This document shows, in pieces, positions 1 through 6,960 of a DNA stretch of 7,215 bases. A program made the position numbers and the translations under genes. The notes below the pieces were generated by a model. It saw nothing but the letters and a program-made list of their open reading frames with translations, ran no database searches and was not told the origin of the DNA. The stretch's first letter is position 1; every line of letters starts with the position of its first letter. Location: positions 1,777 through 8,991 of the forward strand of contig DPAW01000063.1 of the NCBI GenBank assembly GCA_003517285.1. The letters are read 5' to 3'. Source of the DNA: Verrucomicrobiales bacterium. Lineage in GTDB: Bacteria > Verrucomicrobiota > Verrucomicrobiia > Limisphaerales > UBA1100.

Positions 1-893
1 CGCCGAAGAATCCCACCAAGAATGACCTCGAGGTGGCACCGGACTTTGTGGATATCGAGTGTCTCGACCGGTTCACGACGCAATCACTCAAGTGGCTCGA
101 TGGCCGGGCGGCAGCGGCGCGGGCTGGCAAGCCTTTCTTTCTCTACCTGCCTTACACCTCGCCGCATAAGCCGGTGATACCGCTCGAGGAATTTCGTGGG
201 CAGGGCAAAGCTGGGGCCTATGGGGAATTCATGATCGAGACTGATCATCATTTGGGCCGCATTTTAAAATGGCTCGATGACGAGAAACTCGCCGACAACA
301 CCATGGTGATTTTCACCAGTGACAACGGCCCGGAAACCACCTGGCGCGAGCGCATCCAGCGCTTCAGCCATCACAGTAACGGCATCTATCGCGAGGGGAA
401 ACGTTCGGTGTACGAAGGCGGCCATCGCGTCCCATTCATCATCCGTTGGCCCGCGCAGGTGAAGGCCGGATCCCAATGGAACCAGCCCGTGTGCCAAACC
501 GATCTGCTGGCGACCTTTGCGGACATGGCTGGTGAACGTCTGCCGGCCAATGCCGGCGAGGACAGTATCAGCTTTTACCAAGTGCTACGTGGTGTGGGGA
601 AAAACAGCGTGGCGCCGCGTGTGGCGATGGTACACCACGGTAGTCAGGGTCGGTATGCGTTGCGTGAACAGAATTGGAAACTAGTGATGGAAGATGCCCG
701 CCGAGGTAAACGTGAGCTGTACGATCTGGCCAAGGATCCCGGCGAGACGACCAACGTAATTACGCAGCACCCCGAAGTGGCCGCGCGTCTCGCCGCCAAG
801 CTGACGGTCATCGTCCGCAACGGACGCAGTTCGCCGGGCCCAGTTCAGAAAAACGACACACCGCCGTGGAAAGAATTGATCTGGATGCGCTGA
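1..893 (+). CDS. Sulfatase (arylsulfatase A-like, alkaline phosphatase superfamily), C-terminal part; left end outside window
   Basis: Family knowledge: these enzymes hydrolyse sulfate esters and in PVC bacteria are usually exported and act on sulfated polysaccharides. The frame is open from base 3 with no stop, so the GTG at 33 is an internal codon and the gene begins upstream. Visible motifs are SPHKP near 159-173 with the active-site-type His at 165-167, and FTSDNGPE with the metal-binding Asp-Asn pair at 321-326. The GK...YEGGHRVP block near 396-434 has the catalytic-type Lys at 399-401 and is followed by IIRWP. The late WKL...ELYDLAKDPGETTNV segment (about 675-761) is typical of the C-terminal subdomain. 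The formylglycine C-x-P-S-R motif and any signal peptide would lie left of the window, so activity and export cannot be confirmed. The substrate and sulfatase subfamily cannot be told from this part. It ends 89 bases before the convergent ppnP gene, and I see no clear terminator in that gap. Confidence 0.95.
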   Translation, partial: PKNPTKNDLEVAPDFVDIECLDRFTTQSLKWLDGRAAAARAGKPFFLYLPYTSPHKPVIPLEEFRGQGKAGAYGEFMIETDHHLGRILKWLDDEKLADNTMVIFTSDNGPETTWRERIQRFSHHSNGIYREGKRSVYEGGHRVPFIIRWPAQVKAGSQWNQPVCQTDLLATFADMAGERLPANAGEDSISFYQVLRGVGKNSVAPRVAMVHHGSQGRYALREQNWKLVMEDARRGKRELYDLAKDPGETTNVITQHPEVAARLAAKLTVIVRNGRSSPGPVQKNDTPPWKELIWMR

Positions 894-982
894 TCTTGAG
901 CTTTGTGTTCATGATCGGCCCGTCTTTCTACTCCATCCTTGGCAGAATCATCTGTTAAATGAATGCGCCTTGAGGGGGGACT

Positions 983-1306
983 TCACTTCACAAACGAGCA
1001 CACATACTCGCAGATGTCTTCGCTCACGGTAATGTCGAAGCCGCTGTTGGCGGGAATGCTGAAGGTGTCGCCGTCGGTGTAGGTCTGTGTTTCCTCCGAG
1101 CCATCGAGCTTCACGGTGCAGCTGCCGGCCACCACGATCATTTCTTCGGCCAGTTCAGTGCCGAAGTGATATTCCCCGGGGTAAATGAGCCCGAGTGTCT
1201 TTTTGTCGCCTTCAGCCGTCACCAGCGTGTGACTGATCACTTTGCCGTCGAAGTAAATGTTGGCTTTGGCCGAGGCGGTGACGTCGGAGAAATCAATGTT
1301 TGCCAT
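983..1306 (-). CDS. ppnP: Pyrimidine/purine nucleoside phosphorylase, PpnP (DUF1255, YaiE) family
   Basis: PpnP is a small cytosolic cupin that splits purine and pyrimidine nucleosides with phosphate to give the free base and ribose-1-phosphate (established for the E. coli protein). The 107-residue product matches the family along its length. It has YFDGKV at 18-23, the core G-E-Y-x-F-x-T-x-x-x-E-E-M-x-V-x-x-G at 44-61, and the G-D-x-F-x-I-P-x-x-S-x-F cupin strand at 79-90. The end, EYVCSFVK, corresponds to the E. coli SYLCRYL end. E. coli PpnP is 94 residues; the extra length is about a dozen residues at the N-terminus. There is no signal peptide, so it is cytosolic. The ATG at 1304-1306 is the natural start but has only a weak ribosome site. 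It is convergent to the sulfatase and divergent from the DUF1552 operon, so it is probably transcribed alone. It looks like a housekeeping salvage gene unrelated to its neighbours. Confidence 0.9.
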   Translation of the reverse strand: MANIDFSDVTASAKANIYFDGKVISHTLVTAEGDKKTLGLIYPGEYHFGTELAEEMIVVAGSCTVKLDGSEETQTYTDGDTFSIPANSGFDITVSEDICEYVCSFVK

Positions 1307-1315
1307 AGGCGCTCG

Positions 1316-1343
1316 AGTTTTGGCGGATGTGAAAAAATGTCAA
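1316..1343 (-). promoter_or_regulatory. Possible sigma70-type promoter for ppnP
   Basis: Reading the minus strand, a perfect TTGACA -35 hexamer occupies 1343-1338. Sixteen bases further on is AAAACT (1321-1316), only a 3 of 6 match to TATAAT. It lies just upstream of the ppnP start codon. The -35 match is exact but the -10 is poor, and promoter consensus in this phylum is not well defined, so this is only a candidate. Confidence 0.3.
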
Positions 1344-1357
1344 GTTTGGCCGGGTTC

Positions 1358-1365
1358 AAGGAGGT
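1358..1365 (+). promoter_or_regulatory. Perfect Shine-Dalgarno AAGGAGGT in the leader of the DUF1552 operon
   Basis: AAGGAGGT is a full anti-16S-tail match on the plus strand. It sits 9 bases before an ATG at 1375 that opens a 14-codon reading frame. It is about 60 bases from the DUF1552 start at 1425, too far to serve it directly. No start codon in the DUF1552 frame follows at normal spacing. It therefore points to translation of the short upstream ORF. Confidence 0.5.
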
Positions 1366-1374
1366 CGATTTCAG

Positions 1375-1419
1375 ATGAATTTGTTCGACGCGGGCGTGGT
1401 CGAACCCCTACAATCTTGA
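1375..1419 (+). CDS. Candidate 14-codon leader ORF upstream of the DUF1552 gene
   Basis: An ATG at 1375 follows the perfect AAGGAGGT at 1358-1365 and reads [14 protein letters not shown] before the TGA at 1417-1419. The stop lies five bases before the ATG at 1425 chosen for the DUF1552 protein, which has no recognisable ribosome site of its own. Termination of the short ORF would bring ribosomes to that start, so translational coupling or a leader-peptide control is possible. The peptide contains no run of one amino acid that would suggest classical attenuation, and it matches nothing I know. The ORF overlaps the inverted repeat at 1383-1405. The ribosome site is strong evidence for translation here, but such a short frame can also occur by chance. 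Confidence 0.35.
   Translation: MNLFDAGVVEPLQS
1383..1405. repeat. Inverted repeat GTTCGAC-N9-GTCGAAC in the operon leader
   Basis: The arms GTTCGAC (1383-1389) and GTCGAAC (1399-1405) are perfect 7-bp reverse complements separated by nine bases. The element lies about 20 bases upstream of the DUF1552 start and inside the 14-codon leader ORF. It could be an operator for a dimeric regulator, since the half-site spacing is 16 bp centre to centre. It could equally be an RNA hairpin near the ribosome entry point. No run of T follows it, so it is not an intrinsic terminator. Confidence 0.4.
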
Positions 1420-1424
1420 TCGAC

Positions 1425-2741
1425 ATGAACGCAAACATGCTCAACCGCCGCAACGTACTTAAGGGACTTGCCGCTGCCGCAGTGGCCGGGCCAATGCTGC
1501 CCAGTGTGGCGCAGGCAGCCAAGAAGGGCTCACCCAAGCGCGTAATTTTCTTCATGCAAAATCAGGGATTCGATCCGGCAACGGCGATTCCCGCGGGCAT
1601 GAAAAACAGCGGTTCATTGGCCAAGGTGAAATTGCCCGAGCCGATTCAGGCGCTGGAACCGTATAAGGAGCGACTGCAAATTATCAACGGGTTGCATGGC
1701 ACCCACACCAGCCCGTCGCACAGCGCGTTCTTTGGCGCTCTCGGTGGCTACCGCGGCAGCGATGGCGTGCCGCCGAGCGGTCCGACCATTGATTACACGT
1801 TGAGCAACGCGTTACCTGAAACGCTTCTGCCGCATTTGTGCATCGGCATGGACTCGCTCGAGAATATGAAGGCCAAGCCCACGGTGGCGAATCTCTCGGC
1901 CAGCGGCGCAGGTCAACCCATCTTCATGCATTCGAATCCGAATCACCTCTACCAGATGCTTTATGGTGGCATATCGCAGGGCGCGATTCGTAAGCAGCAC
2001 GAGGCGCGCTCGAGCATGTTTGATCGCATTGAGCAACTGGCGGCGGCCAAGGGCGGCAGTTTGCCGGGCGCGGACAAGCAGCGCTACGGCCAGTATGTAC
2101 AAGGCTTCAACGACATCAACGGCCTGCGTGAGCGGCTCGGTAGGGTGTCCAGTCATCTGCGTCGGTTTGCGCCGGAGGTGGACGATGCCTATGCGAACCC
2201 GGAATTTGAAACCGACTGGCACGATCGCCTGTTGGATCTCGGCATCTCTGCGCTCAAGTCGGGCATCACCAGCGTGCTCACCATCGGCTCCGGTCGCGGT
2301 GAAATCTTTGGCGCATGGAAGGGACTCGGCGTGGAGCAGCAGGGCCACAACCTCGGCCACATGAAGCAGCCGAACAACCCGATCTGGATTAAGATTCGTC
2401 AGTACAACAGCCGCATGTTGGTGAAGCTCATGCAGGAGCTCGAAAGCGTGCCTGAGGGCAGCGGCACGATGATGGACAACACGCTCATCGTGTACACCAG
2501 CAACAACGCGGATTATCAGCACACTTCCGGCAAGAACTGGCCGGTCATGTTGCTCGGTAATTACGATGGCGCCTTCAAGACCGGTTGCTTCACGCAGCTG
2601 GACGGCAAGCGCCCGATCAACGCGTTGTACACCTCCATACTGCGCGCTTCCGGCGTAGAGGTGGATCGCTACAACATGTCCGAGAAGATGGCTGCCAAGT
2701 TTGATTCCGGCTCCGGACCGCTCAAAGAAGTGATGGCATGA
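1425..2741 (+). CDS. Tat-exported DUF1552 family protein
   Basis: This 438-residue protein belongs to the DUF1552 family, which is common in Planctomycetota and Verrucomicrobiota and has no known biochemical function. The start at 1425 (alternatively the ATG at 1437) gives a twin-arginine signal peptide: NRRNVLK at 7-13, an Ala-rich hydrophobic stretch, and a likely cut after VAQA near residue 31. Export in folded form to the periplasm is therefore expected. Family-like segments are [13 protein letters not shown] at 38-50 and [11 protein letters not shown] at 84-94. [17 protein letters not shown] lies at 350-366 and NWPVMLLG at 371-378. The family's HxxSHH signature, as I recall it, seems to correspond to HNLGHM at 308-313, keeping two His but losing the Ser and the last His. 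A longer frame to an ATG at 1257 is open, but it would overlap ppnP and place the signal peptide internally. The gene overlaps the next one by ATGA, so the two are surely cotranscribed and coupled. Confidence 0.93.
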   Translation: MNANMLNRRNVLKGLAAAAVAGPMLPSVAQAAKKGSPKRVIFFMQNQGFDPATAIPAGMKNSGSLAKVKLPEPIQALEPYKERLQIINGLHGTHTSPSHSAFFGALGGYRGSDGVPPSGPTIDYTLSNALPETLLPHLCIGMDSLENMKAKPTVANLSASGAGQPIFMHSNPNHLYQMLYGGISQGAIRKQHEARSSMFDRIEQLAAAKGGSLPGADKQRYGQYVQGFNDINGLRERLGRVSSHLRRFAPEVDDAYANPEFETDWHDRLLDLGISALKSGITSVLTIGSGRGEIFGAWKGLGVEQQGHNLGHMKQPNNPIWIKIRQYNSRMLVKLMQELESVPEGSGTMMDNTLIVYTSNNADYQHTSGKNWPVMLLGNYDGAFKTGCFTQLDGKRPINALYTSILRASGVEVDRYNMSEKMAAKFDSGSGPLKEVMA

Positions 2742-5701
2742 ACAAGCTGACCCTCACCCTCGGGGTGGCGGTCTATGCCGTGCTCGGCCCGGCTGGTCAG
2801 GCTGCGGACATCTACACGCCCGGCGAACCTGCCCGGGGCAATTTCAAAAACTTCGCTGTCGAGTTTCTGGACAGTCATTGTCTGGATTGTCACGACAACG
2901 AAACCAAGAAGGGCAATCTCTCGCTCGAGGATCTCGGGCCGGTGGATGAGACCAATGCGGCCATGTGGAAATCCATTTGGGCGCAGGTCACGCTGCAGGA
3001 GATGCCTCCCCAGAAAAAGTCGCAACCGGAGATCGTCGAGCGCTTGCGCTTTTCTGACTGGATCGTCAGCGAACTGAAACGCGAGATGGCCGGCAAGGGC
3101 GACTTTCAGGCGCATCTGGACCCGAATAAGGGCAACTTCATCGCACACGACCTGCTTTTCGGGCCGTTGCCCAAGAACATTCGGTTGGCACCGACCTACA
3201 CGCCCGCGCGCATTTGGCGGGTGACACCGCAGGAACACATCACGCGCCTCAATGAATTGATCAACCGGGAACCGGCCTATGACTCAGCCCGTCCCGGCCA
3301 ACGCACGCGCGGTGATGTGGTGCCCACCAATCACGGCGGCGAGTTGAAACTCTACTTCGGCACCGACCGCATCCTGCGCTGGGAAGGCGGAACCGTCGCC
3401 TACGCCACGGCCGTGAAGAGCGTACCGGTGGTGCTGTCCTCCGCCCGCAAGCATGGCCTCGAAAATTATCCGGACTTCTACACCGTTAACAGCTCCGAAG
3501 CCACGCAGATTCTGGGCAAAGCCGAGGACATTTTGCGATACATGGCCTATGGACCGATGAGCTTGGTCGGGGTGCCCGAGCAGATCACCGACGACCCCAA
3601 AACCTACGACAAGGTGAAGCCCAAGGGTGACCTGCGCGGTCTGCCCACGGCGATTGTTTACAGCACCAAGGTCGCTCGCCCTATGACGCCCATTCATGAC
3701 CTGATGAAGGAAGACGGCGTTACCGACGAGCGCCTGCGTCAGGCAGTGGAGTTTCTTTTCGAAGCCCTGACCTTCCGTCCGCCGTCCGCTGAGGAATCCA
3801 AGGACTACTTGCAGATCGTCAAGGATTCCATCGACAAGGTTGGCAAAGAAGACGGCGTGTTCATGGGGCTCTCGGCCATCTTCCTTGATCGCGACGCGCT
3901 CTTCCGGCCTGAGCTGGTGGAAAACAACCGGATCGATGCACACGGCCGGGCGATGTTGCAGGACTGGGAACTCGGACTCGCCGTCAACCATGCCCTCAGC
4001 TACATCCAGCCCGACGCTCAACTCCGCAAGGCCATCGTCGAGGGCCGCATGCGCACGCGCGAGGATGTGGAACGCGAAGTTACCCGCATGCTCGCGGACC
4101 CGAGCATTCGCAAGCCGCGCGTACTACAATTCTTCCGCGACTTTTTTGACTACGACCTCGGCGGTTATATCTGCAAAGACAACGCTGCTCTCGCGCAAAC
4201 CGGCGTCAGCACCCGCGGCACCAGTCATTACCGGGCGATGTTTGACGCCACCGCCAGCACGGACCGTCTGATCGAGCTCATAATTCAAAAAGACGAAGAC
4301 GTTCTTAAGGAGCTCCTGACTACCCGCCAAGTCGTGGCCACCGGCAATGATAAAACCTACTTTGGAAAGAAAAATAACAAGGAGGAACGGGAAGCCGCTA
4401 CACTCATCCGAAAAAAAGAAGCGAAGGCAAAACTGGAGAGGGAAACGGCTGTCGTGGCAGATCTTGAAAAGGAAATTGAGGGCCTCGAAGTCAAATTACG
4501 GGACAATTCAGGGGATCAGGTTCCCCTTGAGCTTTTGGTCAACGGGAGTTTTTCCAAGGTGACTTTTGAGGAGCCCGATCACTGGGATTTAGAAAAAGGA
4601 ACCCTTAACCAAACCGAACTTGTAAAGGGGAAAGTAGTTGGGGAACGAGGCGCTGTAACATTGGAGCAAAAGTTCCCTAAGCCGATTGCCTCCAAGACTA
4701 AATTAATAGTCAAAGCTACTCGGACTGATTCAAGTTCCAACCCGATTTTCTTCAAGGCCATTTGGGACAACGGTTCCCATTCTGAAAGAATCCAACCGAC
4801 CATTGGTCAAGTGGAGCTCATAGTCCCTGCCGGTAAAACGATGACCGGCATCCAGTTTATTACTCGCGTAAATCTTGGGGTATCCGAGGTTTCCTTGAGG
4901 GAATATACAGGGATCCTCAAGACCTTGACGCAAAAGAGGAAGTCCTTGGCCGCTGCCAAGAACAAACTGGAGCAGGAAAAAAAGAAGAAGATCGGTTCCG
5001 TCAACGTCACGCAAGCCGAGCTTTCGGGACCAAGAGTCTTCGCTCGCGTCAGCCGGCGCTCTTTTGGGGCTGGATCGATGAGGCCTGATCGCACGCTCGC
5101 TACCGCCCCGGAAGGCCAGCGCCTCGGATTGCTCACGCACCCTTCCTGGTTGGTGTCTCATTCCGACGCGATGGACAATCACGCCATACTACGCGGCCGC
5201 TGGGTTCGCGAACGTCTGCTAGGCGGCGGCATTCCGGACATTCCTATCACCGTTGATGCGATGCTGCCGGACGAACCTAACACCACGCTGCGCCATCGCA
5301 TGCGCGTGACCCGTGAGGCCTATTGCTGGACTTGCCACGAGAAGATGGATCCGCTCGGTCTCCCCTTTGAGATGTACAATCACGCCGGTCTGTTCCGTTC
5401 CACCGAACAAGACAAGCCCGTGGACACCTCCGGCGAGATCATCAACAGCGGAGATCCCGAACTCGACGGCCCCGTCAAGAATGCTCTCGAGATGATCGAT
5501 AAGCTGGCCAAGAGCGACCACGTCGAGCAGGTGTTTGTGCGCCACGCCTTCCGTTTCTGGATGGGCCGCAACGAGACGATCAATGACGGCCCCGTACTGC
5601 AGGATGCCTACCGTGCCTACCGAGAGAATGGTAGCATGAAGGCTCTCATTACTTCCTTGGTTACTTCAGATGCCTTCCTTTACCGTAAGGTTGAGCGGTA
5701 A
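2738..5701 (+). CDS. Exported di-haem DUF1592-type protein (PSD1 cytochrome c, DUF1587-like, DUF1595, DUF1592, DUF1588, DUF1585)
   Basis: This 987-residue protein has a Sec signal peptide ([10 protein letters not shown]..., likely cut after GQA at residue 22). Domain order is clear. A Planctomycete-type cytochrome c (PSD1) spans about 38-115, with haem motif CLDCH at 48-52 and a possible Met ligand in EMPP at 88-91. A DUF1587-like [16 protein letters not shown] lies at 161-176, DUF1595 at about 325-370 ([13 protein letters not shown]), and DUF1592 at about 375-530. After an insertion come DUF1588 at about 792-890 ([13 protein letters not shown] and a second haem motif CWTCH at 863-867, then DPLG) and DUF1585 at about 896-983. 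Family members are periplasmic and presumed redox-active; the reaction is unknown. The insertion, about 541-757, separates two domains that are normally near neighbours and is listed separately. Its base composition is much lower in GC than the rest of the gene. Translation is probably coupled to the DUF1552 gene through the ATGA overlap; only a weak ribosome site precedes the ATG. Confidence 0.95.
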   Translation: MNKLTLTLGVAVYAVLGPAGQAADIYTPGEPARGNFKNFAVEFLDSHCLDCHDNETKKGNLSLEDLGPVDETNAAMWKSIWAQVTLQEMPPQKKSQPEIVERLRFSDWIVSELKREMAGKGDFQAHLDPNKGNFIAHDLLFGPLPKNIRLAPTYTPARIWRVTPQEHITRLNELINREPAYDSARPGQRTRGDVVPTNHGGELKLYFGTDRILRWEGGTVAYATAVKSVPVVLSSARKHGLENYPDFYTVNSSEATQILGKAEDILRYMAYGPMSLVGVPEQITDDPKTYDKVKPKGDLRGLPTAIVYSTKVARPMTPIHDLMKEDGVTDERLRQAVEFLFEALTFRPPSAEESKDYLQIVKDSIDKVGKEDGVFMGLSAIFLDRDALFRPELVENNRIDAHGRAMLQDWELGLAVNHALSYIQPDAQLRKAIVEGRMRTREDVEREVTRMLADPSIRKPRVLQFFRDFFDYDLGGYICKDNAALAQTGVSTRGTSHYRAMFDATASTDRLIELIIQKDEDVLKELLTTRQVVATGNDKTYFGKKNNKEEREAATLIRKKEAKAKLERETAVVADLEKEIEGLEVKLRDNSGDQVPLELLVNGSFSKVTFEEPDHWDLEKGTLNQTELVKGKVVGERGAVTLEQKFPKPIASKTKLIVKATRTDSSSNPIFFKAIWDNGSHSERIQPTIGQVELIVPAGKTMTGIQFITRVNLGVSEVSLREYTGILKTLTQKRKSLAAAKNKLEQEKKKKIGSVNVTQAELSGPRVFARVSRRSFGAGSMRPDRTLATAPEGQRLGLLTHPSWLVSHSDAMDNHAILRGRWVRERLLGGGIPDIPITVDAMLPDEPNTTLRHRMRVTREAYCWTCHEKMDPLGLPFEMYNHAGLFRSTEQDKPVDTSGEIINSGDPELDGPVKNALEMIDKLAKSDHVEQVFVRHAFRFWMGRNETINDGPVLQDAYRAYRENGSMKALITSLVTSDAFLYRKVER
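4370..4993 (+). other. Inserted coiled-coil / CBM4/9-like domain / coiled-coil segment within the DUF1592-type protein
   Basis: Residues 545-752 of the DUF1592-type protein form a region unlike the flanking domains. The first arm (about 546-590) is rich in Lys and Glu with heptad-spaced L566, V573, L576, I580, L583 and L587. The middle (about 596-722) opens with LLVNGSF, has an early Trp (W616), predicted beta strands such as GAVTLEQKF and TKLIVKA, and closes with [10 protein letters not shown]. This start and end pattern is that of CBM4/9-type or related galactose-binding-like jelly rolls. The second arm (about 723-752) has Y723, L730, L737 and L744 in heptad register and ends in a Lys run. 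The two arms could pair antiparallel and hold the beta domain away from the body. Carbohydrate binding is inferred from pattern only. Sampled GC is about 45% (4561-4800) against about 62% in flanking domain blocks. Confidence 0.6.
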
Positions 5702-5743
5702 TTATTTCACGGAGTAAAACGTCGGATTAATCGTCTACTCTCT

Positions 5744-6526
5744 ATGGTGCGACTGATTCTCTCAACTATTTTGGCTTCAATCCTGTTGCTTGGTTGCGAC
5801 TACCATTCAGATTCCGTTTATCTTGGCCGAAAGGAAGCGGAATTGCTCGGTCACGTACATAATGGAGACATAGGGGCAGTAAAGAAGTTCCTTGATCAAG
5901 GCGGGAACGTGAACTTACAGGATGAGCCGGGTATGACGCCCTTGCACCATGCTGTAAATGATGATTACAAAGGAAGTCACCGTAAAATGATCAAGCTGCT
6001 GATCAATCGGGGAGCCAACGTAAATGTAATCGATGATACACATCATACCCCATTGCATTTGGCGAGTAGTGAGGGAGTCGCCCGATTGCTCATTGACGCA
6101 GGGGCAGATGTGAATGCTAGGACAAAGCGTACGGGAGAAACATCATTATTTTCGGCAGCACACGGTGCGGCTCAAGGGGCCCCAAAAAGTCATGAAATGT
6201 ATTTGGGTTTAACTAAGTTGCTGTTAGCTAAAGGGGCTGATGTAAACGTGAAACTTAAATCGGGAAGTATGCATACAGATAACAAACCCTACCGTGAGAA
6301 AATCGGGGAAACGGTTTTGCATCAAGTAGTTCGGAGTTATTCCGAAAAACATGCGGCTGAGGTTTCTCAACTACTCATTACCAACGGAGCAAAGGTGAAT
6401 GAACTCAATGGGAAAGGCCAGACTCCACTTGATGAAGCCTTGGCAAACGGGCGCAAAAAGACTACTGAATTCCTTCGCAACCATGGCGGCAAGACTTCCG
6501 AAGAATTAAAGATCAAAGAAAAATGA
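5744..6526 (+). CDS. Ankyrin-repeat lipoprotein (six repeats)
   Basis: The 260-residue product begins with a lipoprotein signal peptide, MVRLILSTILASILLLGC, giving lipidation at C18. The residue after the Cys is Asp, which in E. coli favours inner-membrane retention. Six ankyrin units follow: about 32-61, 63-96 (TPLHHAV), 100-126 (TPLHLAS, short by about three residues), 131-170 and 188-221 (both with long loops), and 225-249 (TPLDEAL). Repeat ends read GGNVN, GANVN, GADVN and GAKVN. Ankyrin stacks bind proteins; the partner is unknown. The C-terminus HGGKTSEELKIKEK is closely echoed in the next protein. The ATG lies 42 bases after the DUF1592 gene with no good ribosome site; GGAG at 5711 is too far upstream. 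It may be read through from that operon or from a weak promoter (TTGAGC at 5691, TAAAAC at 5715). It overlaps the next gene by ATGA. Sampled GC is near 47%, well below the upstream genes. Confidence 0.9.
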   Translation: MVRLILSTILASILLLGCDYHSDSVYLGRKEAELLGHVHNGDIGAVKKFLDQGGNVNLQDEPGMTPLHHAVNDDYKGSHRKMIKLLINRGANVNVIDDTHHTPLHLASSEGVARLLIDAGADVNARTKRTGETSLFSAAHGAAQGAPKSHEMYLGLTKLLLAKGADVNVKLKSGSMHTDNKPYREKIGETVLHQVVRSYSEKHAAEVSQLLITNGAKVNELNGKGQTPLDEALANGRKKTTEFLRNHGGKTSEELKIKEK

Positions 6527-6960
6527 AACCGATACTAATCACGACAGTCGTAACTGGATTAGTATTAGGGTGCGAGACAACGCAAAAATCAGAAGGTCCA
6601 GCTACTGAAGAGCCACGGATGCAGCGGCAGATTTCTGACGAGGAGCTTCAGGCCATTTCAGATCTACATTTAGCTGCTGAGGAGGGTGATCTCGCTAAAG
6701 TGAAGCAATGCCTCAAGAAGGGTACGAATATCGATTGCGTTGCGGGGAAGGCTTCTTACAGGGTTTTACATAAGGCGGTGAGGGCAGGCGATAAGAAGAT
6801 GGTTACCTTCCTTATTCAACAAGGAGCTAAGGTAAACCTATGGTCTATAGATGGGACTCCATTGGATTTCGCAATCAAAAATAAACACCCAGAAATAGAG
6901 CGATTGCTGCGTGAACACGGTGGTAAGACGGGGAAAGAATTAGAAGAGAAACAGAAATGA
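6523..6960 (+). CDS. Small ankyrin-repeat lipoprotein (three repeats)
   Basis: The 145-residue product has a lipoprotein signal, MKPILITTVVTGLVLGC, lipidated at C17 and followed by Glu. A polar linker (about 18-43) precedes three ankyrin units: 47-74 (LHLAAEEGDLAKVKQCL), 81-107 (VLHKAVRAGD...GAKVN) and 110-134 (DGTPLDFAI...EHGG). Three repeats is near the minimum for a stable stack, so it may pair with the upstream ankyrin protein. Its tail HGGKTGKELEEKQK matches that of the neighbour in position and pattern, which suggests an old tandem duplication followed by loss or gain of repeats. It overlaps both neighbours by ATGA, so translation is probably coupled along the row. Specific function is unknown. 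Confidence 0.88.
   Translation: MKPILITTVVTGLVLGCETTQKSEGPATEEPRMQRQISDEELQAISDLHLAAEEGDLAKVKQCLKKGTNIDCVAGKASYRVLHKAVRAGDKKMVTFLIQQGAKVNLWSIDGTPLDFAIKNKHPEIERLLREHGGKTGKELEEKQK

Noticed and set aside
894..982. Terminator between the convergent sulfatase and ppnP genes
   Set aside because: I found no stable stem followed by T on either strand in these 89 bases.
1409..1414. TACAAT as a -10 box for the DUF1552 operon
   Set aside because: No acceptable -35 lies 16-18 bases upstream. Transcription from here would also exclude the strong ribosome site at 1358, leaving an almost leaderless transcript.
1257..1424. Upstream extension of the DUF1552 frame to an ATG at 1257 (494 residues)
   Set aside because: It would overlap ppnP on the other strand, has no ribosome site and would place the twin-arginine signal inside the protein. 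Starts at 1425 or 1437 give a normal signal peptide and family-typical length.
1812..2522. Long antisense frame (236 codons) across the DUF1552 gene
   Set aside because: Its His/Leu/Arg/Val-rich product has no recognisable motif. It is a mirror of the strong codon bias of the real gene.
3284..4021. Long antisense frame (245 codons) across the DUF1592-type gene
   Set aside because: It lies wholly inside a well-supported gene, shows no domain, and is explained by the high-GC codon pattern of the sense strand.
4358..5008. Insertion considered as an intein
   Set aside because: There is no Cys or Ser at a plausible N-terminal splice site, no His-Asn at the C-terminal side and no homing endonuclease motif. 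Coiled-coil arms fit a domain insertion.
5680..5701. Possible terminator hairpin TTACCG-N10-CGGTAA across the DUF1592 stop codon
   Set aside because: The stem is only six base pairs with a ten-base loop and is followed by TTATTTC, not a real T run. Too weak to call.
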